DNA of 64,000 bases from Sinorhizobium fredii NGR234. GTDB taxonomy: Bacteria; Pseudomonadota; Alphaproteobacteria; Rhizobiales; Rhizobiaceae. Of the stretch, positions 57,322 to 64,000 are shown one piece after another. A program made the translations under genes and the position numbers. The DNA lies in contig NC_000914.2 of assembly GCF_000018545.1 (NCBI RefSeq), positions 186,001 through 250,000 on the forward strand, given 5' to 3'. A model generated the notes under the pieces. The model was not told where the DNA came from. It ran no database searches and saw only the letters and a list, made by a program, of their open reading frames with translations. Position 1 is the first letter of the stretch; the number at the start of each line of letters is the position of its first letter.

Positions 57322-58596
57322 ATGTCAAACGAGAGTAAGTCCAATTCACTCTACGCCTTCGAGAGCCTCGAATCGAACGTGCGATTTTATTCGCGATCGT
57401 TCCCCGTGGTGTTTGAGAAAGCCGCAGGCGCCATTCTGCATGACGAGAGCGGCCGCGAGTTTATCGATTTTCTCTCTGGCTCAGGCGTTCTTAACTACGG
57501 TCACAACGATCCGTATTTTCTTGACGAAGCGACTCAATACCTGAGATCAAATGGAATAATCCACGGGTTGGACATGGCTACGCCAGCTAAACGAGAGTTT
57601 ATGGAGTGTTTTGACGCCATAATATTGCGGCCACGTGGTCTGACTTACAAATTTCAGTTTTGCGGTCCTACCGGCGCTAATGCAGTGGAAGCTGCTTTGA
57701 AACTCGCGCGCAAGGCCACTGGACGGCACAGCATAGTTTCATTCACTAACGGCTTCCATGGGATGAGCTTGGGTGCGCTCGCGGTTACGGGCAATCGATA
57801 CTACCGGGACGCGGCAGGCTTTCCGCCAGCCGGGGTGGCGTTCATGCCCTATGACGGGTATTGGGGTGCCGATAACGACACTTCGGAATATCTCGATAAG
57901 GTGCTCGCTGATGCAAGCAGTGGCGTAGATGTACCTGCGGCAATCATTCTGGAAACCGTGCAAGGCGAAGGGGGGATCAACGCCGCGCGAAAAGAGTGGC
58001 TGCAGTCGATCCAGCGGATTTGCAGAAGCCATGGCATCCTGCTGATTGTTGACGACATTCAGGCAGGTTGCGGAAGAGCAGGCAATTTCTTCAGTTTCGA
58101 GTTTGCGGGTTTGTCGCCAGATGTTGTAGTCTTGTCGAAGTCTATAAGTGGCTGCGGACTGCCTTTGTCCCTTTTGCTGCTCAAGCCAGAATTAGACGTT
58201 TGGCGGCCGGGCGAACACAATGGGACTTTCAGGGGCAACAATCTTGCGTTCGTGACGGGTGCCGCTGCTTTGCGAAAGTACTGGACGAATGATGCGCTGT
58301 CTGCCCGTGTCATGGAGACAGGACGCATCATAGCGGAGCGCCTTCGGCAGGTGGCTCAGACCAACCGAGCTCGTAGCCTCTCCGTACGCGGAAGGGGCAT
58401 GATGTTGGGGCTCAATTGTGGTACAGGTAAGCTGGCTGAGAGGATCGTCCGCAAGGCCTTTGAAGAGGGACTTGTGGTAGAGCGATGCGGAGCGGAAGAT
58501 CAAGTTATCAAGCTTCTACCTCCTTTGACAACTGACGAGCAGACGCTTCGACGTGGTCTGGACATCCTGCACAAATCTGTGGCCGCAAGCATCTAA
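57322..58596 (+). CDS. Diaminobutyrate/EctB-like class III aminotransferase
   Basis: 424-aa class III PLP aminotransferase close to EctB/DABA aminotransferase, which makes L-2,4-diaminobutyrate from aspartate semialdehyde. Start MSNESKSNSLYAFES at 57322 with TGAGGAAA upstream. Motifs: FCGPTGANAVEAALKLAR (phosphate loop), FTNGFHGMSLGALAVTGN, ILETVQGEGGINAA, LLIVDDIQAGCGRAG (PLP Asp), and Lys273 in VLSKSISGCGLPLSL. Not accompanied by ectA or ectC, so ectoine synthesis is unlikely; it more probably supplies a diamino acid to the local pathway. Followed after 114 bases by the S9A gene. Confidence 0.87.
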   Translation: MSNESKSNSLYAFESLESNVRFYSRSFPVVFEKAAGAILHDESGREFIDFLSGSGVLNYGHNDPYFLDEATQYLRSNGIIHGLDMATPAKREFMECFDAIILRPRGLTYKFQFCGPTGANAVEAALKLARKATGRHSIVSFTNGFHGMSLGALAVTGNRYYRDAAGFPPAGVAFMPYDGYWGADNDTSEYLDKVLADASSGVDVPAAIILETVQGEGGINAARKEWLQSIQRICRSHGILLIVDDIQAGCGRAGNFFSFEFAGLSPDVVVLSKSISGCGLPLSLLLLKPELDVWRPGEHNGTFRGNNLAFVTGAAALRKYWTNDALSARVMETGRIIAERLRQVAQTNRARSLSVRGRGMMLGLNCGTGKLAERIVRKAFEEGLVVERCGAEDQVIKLLPPLTTDEQTLRRGLDILHKSVAASI

Positions 58597-58710
58597 AGCG
58601 GATCGCGACTCCGGTTCATGGGCGGGTTAAGCGCGATGCAGCGACGCATCGACTTGTTAGTGGAGGGCGGTGATGAATACGACGCTTGTTCTCATTTCAG
58701 GAGCGTTGTG

Positions 58711-60882
58711 ATGTGGGACAAGAGCCTGCGGCCACCGCTTCCGCGTGCCGAGCCACGGATCCGTGTCCTTCATGACGACGTCACTGTCGACCGGTATGGA
58801 TGGCTTCGCGACCGAGAGAATCCCGACGTCCGCGCGTATCTTGAAGCCGAAAACAGCTATGCAGAGCAAGCGACAGCTCACCTGAGAAGACTAAAGACTG
58901 AGCTCATCGCCGAGATCGAAGGGCGTCAGCCTTGCGAGGGCGCCACGCCACCGTTCCAAGTTGGGCCGTTTGACTACTTCCAGGGACACGAGCGGGGGCT
59001 GCCTCATCCGGTATGGTGGCGGCGGCCGGTGACCGGAGGTTCGGCCGAGCTTGTCCTCGACCCGAACGCGATACCCGGGGCCGACGTCTTCTATTGGCTC
59101 GGTGTGTTCGAGCCGAGTGACGACGGGCGTTACCTAGCGTTTAGCGTTGATCTCATCGGTGCCGAGCGCTACGAGTTAAGGGTGCGAGACATGTCCGACG
59201 GACGCGATGTCTGGCGAGACGCGGGTAGCGTCGGGCAGGTTGTCTGGGCCGCCGACAATCATACGCTCTTTTTCACACGGGAGCGGCCTGACCGGCGGCA
59301 ACATCATCAGATCGTCCGCTTGAACGTCGGGCGAGGAAACTCGGAGGTGGTGTTCGAGGAGGCAAACGAGCGACTGGCGGTGCTGGTTCGGCGTTCTCAG
59401 AGCGGCGCTTGGTTATTCCTCGACGTACTTACTACCTCGGACATGTCCTCTTACGTTCAGCGAGGGGCTGCAGAGGTGTGGTGTCTTCCCGCCGACGAGC
59501 CGGGAGGTCAGTGGCGCCGGATCGTGATGCGTGAACTGGGGCACCAGATCTATGCCGAGCACTGGTACGACAGGTTCCTGTTTCGGGTGGATGATGCTGG
59601 ACCGTACTGGCGGCTGGTGAGTGCGCCGATAGATGATCCCTCACCGTCGCGGTGGGAGGAGGTCGTGCCGCATCGAGCGGGCGTGACGATCGACGAGATC
59701 CACGTGCTCGAACAGCACTTGGTCCTCCTGGAACGAGAAGGCCTCCGTCCTCGCCTGATCTCGCGTAATCGAAGCGGGCGGGTTGGCGCTGTGATCGTTC
59801 CCGACGAGCCGAGCTGCACTATAAGGGTCGGCCTGTCGGCCGGTGGTTGCTATTCGGCCGCACGACATCCGTTCCGAAGCTCGAAGTTGACCTACTCGGT
59901 TAGCTCGTTTGTGACGCCCGACACCTTCATCGAGCATGATTTCGCCAACGACCGATCGGTGGTCCTGTGCGAGGCCCGCGTTCCCGGGTATGATGCCACT
60001 CAATACCTTGCAACGGTCGTAATGGCAGAGGCTGAAGACGGGGTGCAGGTCCCGATCTCGTTGGTCGCGCGGCGCGATCGAACGAGCCCTGGACCAGTGT
60101 TATTGAGTGTGTACGGCTGCTACGGGATACCGAGATTGCCCTCGTTCCTCGCTTGGCCCTCTTCCATGACGGCGCGTTTGAGCCTGCTCGACCGCGAAGT
60201 AGCTTTCGGCATCGTGCACGTGCGAGGGGGTGGCGAGCTCGGACGCCCATGGCACGACGCGGCTACCCGCGACCAAAAGCGCATTACTCACACAGATCTC
60301 ATCTCCGCTACCGAGGGGCTTATTGAGCGTGGGTTCGCCACCCGCGACGGCGTCGTTATTGAGGGAAAGAGTGGTGGCGGGGGTACGGTGCTTGCAACGG
60401 CCGTCTTTCGGCCCAACTTGTTCCGCGCCGTGGTTGCCGAGGTCCCACTGGCCGACATCATAGATACCCAGCTGGACTCGACAATGCCGTACACGCTAAA
60501 GGAAACGGCAGAGTATGGAGATCCCCAGGACGCCTACGAGTATCGGTATCTGCGCAGCTACGACCCGTATTACAACCTCAGCCCCGAGCGATCTCTTCCA
60601 CCTACATACGTCGACGCCGCGCTCGACGATGGCCAAGTGATCTATTACCAACCTGCTCGTTACGTGGCGCAGCGTCGGTCCTGCGCGACCGATCGCGACC
60701 CCGATCTTGTCTTCCGCATCCGGATGGTGGGCGGACACAGCGGCCCGTCACATGGGCCTGGCATAGCGGAACAAGCAGCTTTTCGCATGGCCTGGGTTCT
60801 CGACCAGCTCCGAAGTCACGCTCCGCCCCCATCAAGGAAGGCGCGCTCCGCCGCCAGAAGGTCCACCGATCCAGTGAGATAG
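58711..60882 (+). CDS. Prolyl oligopeptidase family (S9A) peptidase, second copy with altered C-terminus
   Basis: 723 aa, closely similar to the gene at 7372-9489 throughout. Start MWDKSLRPPLPRAEP at 58711 with CAGGAG upstream; the ATG overlaps a TGA (TGATG) ending a 12-codon ORF (MNTTLVLISGAL), itself behind GGAGGGCGGTG. Triad complete and at the same positions: Ser554 in EGKSGGGG, Asp640 in LDDGQV, His676 in GGHSGPSHG. The last 20 or so residues after VLDQLRSHA are read from the antisense of a ritB relic (60825 on), so the native end was lost and replaced; the catalytic domain is unaffected. Downstream of luxR-like and aminotransferase genes. Confidence 0.9.
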   Translation: MWDKSLRPPLPRAEPRIRVLHDDVTVDRYGWLRDRENPDVRAYLEAENSYAEQATAHLRRLKTELIAEIEGRQPCEGATPPFQVGPFDYFQGHERGLPHPVWWRRPVTGGSAELVLDPNAIPGADVFYWLGVFEPSDDGRYLAFSVDLIGAERYELRVRDMSDGRDVWRDAGSVGQVVWAADNHTLFFTRERPDRRQHHQIVRLNVGRGNSEVVFEEANERLAVLVRRSQSGAWLFLDVLTTSDMSSYVQRGAAEVWCLPADEPGGQWRRIVMRELGHQIYAEHWYDRFLFRVDDAGPYWRLVSAPIDDPSPSRWEEVVPHRAGVTIDEIHVLEQHLVLLEREGLRPRLISRNRSGRVGAVIVPDEPSCTIRVGLSAGGCYSAARHPFRSSKLTYSVSSFVTPDTFIEHDFANDRSVVLCEARVPGYDATQYLATVVMAEAEDGVQVPISLVARRDRTSPGPVLLSVYGCYGIPRLPSFLAWPSSMTARLSLLDREVAFGIVHVRGGGELGRPWHDAATRDQKRITHTDLISATEGLIERGFATRDGVVIEGKSGGGGTVLATAVFRPNLFRAVVAEVPLADIIDTQLDSTMPYTLKETAEYGDPQDAYEYRYLRSYDPYYNLSPERSLPPTYVDAALDDGQVIYYQPARYVAQRRSCATDRDPDLVFRIRMVGGHSGPSHGPGIAEQAAFRMAWVLDQLRSHAPPPSRKARSAARRSTDPVR

Positions 60883-61335
60883 TGGGCTGTGTCACTGTAG
60901 CTGGAGTGGCCGAGATAGGTGGCAGCAACGGCAGCAGCGCCAGGGCGTTGGCGCGTTGTTGATGCTCAGGCGGGTCACGGCAAACCGGTGCCGCAGATCG
61001 TGCGGCCGCAACCGCTTGCCGTCATCAAGGCCGGCGAACTTGCGGACTTCAGCAAAACCATTTTTTAGGCCGGTCGCACAGAGGCGGTGGCCACGGGAGC
61101 TCAGAAAGAAGGCCTGGTCCTTCGGCTGAAGAAAAGCCACGTTGCGCACACGCATCTAGTGGCGAAGGGCAGCCTGAGTCGCGTGAACTGGAACGAGACG
61201 GTCCTTGCGGAATATCTTCTTCCGAACGAGGACAGACCCATTTGTCAGATCGACGTCGGAACGATCAGGCTTGACCACTTCGCCCGATCGCGGTCCCGAG
61301 CTTGCCAACTATCCGATCAGCGTCGCCATCATCCG
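60825..61335 (-). pseudogene. RitB-type tyrosine recombinase remnant
   Basis: Minus-strand frames match RIT1 RitB: DQAFFLSSRGHRLCATGL, KFAGLDDGKRLRPHDLRH, and upstream SGLRSGEVV and DVDLTNGSVLVRKK, with frameshifts. The far end overlaps the peptidase stop region. It shows a further RIT element once sat here. Confidence 0.85.
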
Positions 61336-61543
61336 CCCTCTGCACATGATCGAGCACTTCGCCGACCGGACACAAGCGATCACGCTGGGTGCCGACAAGG
61401 CCTATGACACAAAGGACTTCGTTAAAGATCTGCGGTCGATGAAGGTGACGCCCCATGTGGCGCAGAACATCAATGGTCGCCGCTCTGCCATCGACGGGCG
61501 CACGACGCGCCATTCCGGCTATGGGGTCTGCTTGCCGCTCTGA
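61336..61543 (+). pseudogene. IS5-type transposase fragment
   Basis: Frame reading QAITLGADKAYDTKDFV, VTPHVAQNINGRRSAIDGRT and TRHSGYG, the second-Asp region of an IS5/IS1182-like DDE transposase. N- and C-terminal parts are missing. Confidence 0.75.
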
Positions 61544-61810
61544 TGTCCGCTGTCAACGTTGCAGACACGTCGAGTCGCTCGTTCCGTAGAGGAACGCTCG
61601 AGGTGGATAGCTTGCGCATTGGTGGAGGCGGAACTGAAAGACGTCGGTGATCAAGCTCTGATACGCGGGTTGGCTACCGCATTCCCGATTTTGCGTCTGG
61701 GGCTGTTCCTGTCTTACTGCGGGCGTCGGACTTGCCGGCCACAAAGCGGTTAACGGACATTCCCCTGCCGTTGTCCCGCCTCCGCCAATGCGCGAGTCGG
61801 TGCGCGGCTG
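61544..61810. other. Short unassigned stretch before IS110 element
   Basis: 267 bases, no gene recognised; probably the non-coding right side of the IS110 element plus debris. Confidence 0.3.
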
Positions 61811-62887
61811 TTATGACGTGGTCTGTCGCGCCTCCCTTGCAATTGCCCACATGAAGCCGGCGAGTTCCCGTGCGACTGCGGTGCACACGACCGTCGACTT
61901 TTTCCCTCGGGCGCTCAGCATGCGGTAGCGGGCCGTCAGGCGGGTCTGCGCCTTCCAGGCGATCTCGCGAACCGACGATGATACCTCTTCGAGGCGATAC
62001 AGCTTCCTCTTGCCGATCCGAGGCGGATACCGATACGTCCACGCGCATTCAACCAGCAAAGTCCGGACTCGGCTGTTGCCTGCCTTGGTAATGCCGATCC
62101 TCTTTGTTGTCTCCCCGGTCGATCGTTCGCCGGGAACAAGACCGAGATACCCCATCAGTTGGCGGGGGCTCTCAAAGCGGCCGGCATCTCCCACTTCTGT
62201 CGCAAACGTCACCGCGGCGATCAAGTCCACGCCGCGCAAGGCCCGCAGAGCGCATACGACCGCAGCGAGTGACCAGTGGGGCACGAATTCGGCGATGACC
62301 GTTTCGACCATCTCCTGCAGCGCGATCTGATGGGCAGGATGGTCGAAGTGCTGTTCTTGCAGCCATCGAAGGTAGCGCATCGTCCAGCTCCTCTTGCCGG
62401 GATAGATACGACCGTGCTTGAGCATGAACGCGTTGACCTGCTGGCGATGGGTGCGCAGCGTCTCGACGGCACTCGTGCGAGCCCGGACAAGGTCGCGCAT
62501 GGCCTCATGATCTTCATCGGGAACCCACACCGCCGTGAGCTCGCCGGCCCGCAATAGCCGGGCGAGCGAAATGGCATCGCGGCGGTTCGTCTTTACCCGG
62601 TCGCCTGGTTTTCTCGGGATCAAAGATGGAGCCACAACGATGCATTCGTGGCCGAGTGAGCGGATCAGCCGGTAGAGCCCGTAGCCAGTGGGCCCCGCCT
62701 CGTAACAGAAATACACGTGTTCAAACTTCGCCGTGATCTGCTTGATCGCGCGACGTATCCCTGCATCAGACGCCTCGACCTCGCCCCAGTATCGTACCTC
62801 GCCGTTTCGACCGGATTCGGCGACCGCAATCGCGTTCTTTAATTTTGCAACATCGATTCCGACAAAAGCTTCTCTATAATCAGCCAC
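61811..62887 (-). CDS. IS110-family transposase
   Basis: 358-aa transposase from GTG at 62887 (VADYREAFVGIDVAKLK) with AGGAGG upstream. DEDD domain: GIDVAKLKNAIAV, VYFCYEAGPTGYGLYRLI, VKTNRRDAISLARLLRAG; transposase_20 domain: LRALRGVDLIAAVTFATEVG, LMGYLGLVPGERSTGET, ITKAGNSRVRTLLVECAW. Intact; element ends not defined by me. Confidence 0.92.
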   Translation of the reverse strand: MADYREAFVGIDVAKLKNAIAVAESGRNGEVRYWGEVEASDAGIRRAIKQITAKFEHVYFCYEAGPTGYGLYRLIRSLGHECIVVAPSLIPRKPGDRVKTNRRDAISLARLLRAGELTAVWVPDEDHEAMRDLVRARTSAVETLRTHRQQVNAFMLKHGRIYPGKRSWTMRYLRWLQEQHFDHPAHQIALQEMVETVIAEFVPHWSLAAVVCALRALRGVDLIAAVTFATEVGDAGRFESPRQLMGYLGLVPGERSTGETTKRIGITKAGNSRVRTLLVECAWTYRYPPRIGKRKLYRLEEVSSSVREIAWKAQTRLTARYRMLSARGKKSTVVCTAVARELAGFMWAIAREARQTTS

Positions 62888-63146
62888 GGCTCGTCCTCCT
62901 GTTATGAGGATCGGCCCGGCCTGTCCGAGCAACCCTCGGAAGAACAGTCTAGGGCGAGCCACCTCACTCCCGAAGAAGGACATACGGTCTTACGGAACAT
63001 TGACCCATCAATACACCTCAACTCTTTTGCGCACTTCACCTACAGTCCGACTTCGAAGTCGCACCAATACTATTTGCCCTGGTAGTAGATAGAACGCTCG
63101 CCCTCAGATAGATTTTGAGGAAGTTCTCAGTCCGAGGATCGACGAA

Positions 63147-63881
63147 ATGCGCGAAGTTCAGAGCTTGGGGATTGTTATTACCGACCCACAACAGATGATC
63201 TCGACGTGTAAGAGGCGCTTTTCAGCAGCTCTAGGTGTGGTTGGCGGCACGTCGGTTCTGCGACGCTTATTATCTCAATTGGCACACGCTGGGGTGCAGA
63301 GGACGATGGTGCTGGCCCGAGAAACTTTAGGCGAAATAGCCGGCGACCTCGGTGGCGAGCTGAATGGGATGGAGCTCTGCTTACGCGCTCTGCCCAGGCC
63401 GAATGCCGGACGTCTCGTGGACGCAGCAACGGCAAATGAGATCGCCCACGTTGATGGCGACGTGCTGGTGTTCACGGAGAATTTGGTCATAGACTTCGAT
63501 GTGATCGAACGCCTGTTGCGGTCGCAAGACCGCAATATTGCCGTAGTCAGCAAAACACAGGGCGGACGATCCCTGCGCGTACTGGCGGACGATGCGCTGC
63601 GCCTTACAGCAGTGCTACCCGACCGCCCTTCAAGCCAGCATCACGCCTCTGCAGATTGGAATCTAATGGGTGTTTATAAGTTTGACCCTGCATTCGTTCG
63701 GGCCATTGCTAGAAACCGCCGGTATCGCGCGCATGACGATCTCGAGTTCTTTGAAACCGCTTTGGGTATTCATGCACACCCGATGCACCTCATGTGTGCT
63801 GAACCTCAACGTGTGAGAACGGTGAACGATGCAGTTGATCTAGCAGCGGCCAATTACGCGTTCAGGTCCAGTTCCGATTAA
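63147..63881 (+). CDS. Stand-alone nucleotidyltransferase-fold protein (paralogue of the fusion's first domain)
   Basis: 244 aa, start [16 protein letters not shown]. It aligns along its whole length with residues 1-245 of the fused protein at 29928-31784: same TDPxxMIST start, [60 protein letters not shown] and the end [20 protein letters not shown], stopping where the fusion's aminotransferase linker begins. As in the fusion, the AAGxGxRL signature is absent. It could be a true single-domain protein, with an aminotransferase encoded separately beyond the window, or a truncated fusion. Possibly a ligand-binding rather than catalytic domain. Confidence 0.75.
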
Positions 63882-64000
63882 CTACCTACGGCTGAACGCA
63901 CGCATGGGCACTGACCAAAACCTGCCGAGGCGCTTCCTTGTGAACAGGGCGCCTTTTCAAGACTCCTCATGGCACGAGGCGGCAGGTTCCACGTGGTGCT
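63882..64000. other. Window end; possible start of another gene
   Basis: 119 bases. An ATG at 63904 opens a plus-strand frame (MGTDQNLPRRFLVNRAP) to the window edge; no ribosome site and no recognisable family. Confidence 0.2.

Noticed and set aside
57322..58596. Ectoine biosynthesis (ectABC) together with the ehu uptake genes
   Set aside because: Only an EctB-like gene is present, 55 kb from the ehu genes and without ectA or ectC; its neighbours suggest another pathway.

Overview
The window looks like part of the symbiotic plasmid or island of a fast-growing rhizobium (Sinorhizobium/Rhizobium/Mesorhizobium group). I base this on the GC-rich codon use, the ectoine-type ABC uptake genes with Lrp/AsnC regulators, a sigma-54 promoter matching the NifA/RpoN consensus, a LuxR-type regulator, RIT (recombinase-in-trio) elements and a very high insertion-sequence load. 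From memory only, the gene set resembles the y4q-y4t region of pNGR234a. No tRNA, rRNA, CRISPR array, replication origin or conjugation gene was seen.

Layout. 1-6.7 kb: ectoine/hydroxyectoine-type uptake genes (ehuB-ehuC-ehuD, cut by the window edge), an Lrp/AsnC regulator and a second ehuB split by an IS21 element. 7.1-9.5 kb: a prolyl-oligopeptidase-like S9A gene with a short ORF overlapping its start. 9.8-10.65 kb: an IS5-type element. 10.8-13.9 kb: amino-acid catabolism remnants and genes (truncated lrp and dadA, then ridA and a succinate-semialdehyde-type dehydrogenase). 13.9-16.1 kb: a chemoreceptor. 16.4-18.95 kb: a decayed PEP-hydrolase-like/sigma-54 activator gene and IS debris. 19.2-22.4 kb: a possible operon (D-Ala-D-Ala-ligase-like ATP-grasp enzyme, small ORFs, CapA-like protein) behind a full-consensus sigma-54 promoter. 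22.6-29.9 kb: nested IS110, IS21, IS630 and IS3/IS66 material. 29.9-33.5 kb: a fused nucleotidyltransferase-fold/aminotransferase gene, divergent from an MFS exporter gene. 33.8-40.8 kb: an ISNCY-type element containing two other ISs, plus relics. 41.1-43.2 kb: a GNAT-like gene and an ATP-grasp amino-acid-ligase-like gene. 43.35-55.27 kb: one IS66 element containing a 9.4-kb insertion (RIT element, separate tyrosine recombinase, IS91-type transposase), whose ritC is in turn split by a second RIT element. 55.8-63.9 kb: luxR-like regulator, EctB-like aminotransferase, second S9A peptidase, relics, an IS110 element and a stand-alone copy of the nucleotidyltransferase-fold domain.

How it may work together. 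If the mobile DNA is removed, the surviving genes from 29.9 kb onward form one compact locus: aminotransferase fusion, exporter, acetyltransferase, ATP-grasp ligase, LuxR regulator, second aminotransferase, S9A peptidase and a second nucleotidyltransferase-like domain. The ligase + MFS + aminotransferase combination is what dipeptide or amino-acid-derived metabolite clusters such as bacilysin carry. I infer, without proof, a small peptide-like signal or antimetabolite made under LuxR and possibly sigma-54 (nodule) control. The sigma-54-driven ATP-grasp/CapA operon may be a second, similar unit.

Boundaries of several mobile elements were set by matching inverted ends and target duplications by eye. 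These are strong for IS66 (8 bp), the 9.4-kb insertion (6 bp), RIT2 (8 bp), the first IS21 (6 bp) and the integrase-core IS (5 bp), and approximate for the IS110-type elements.
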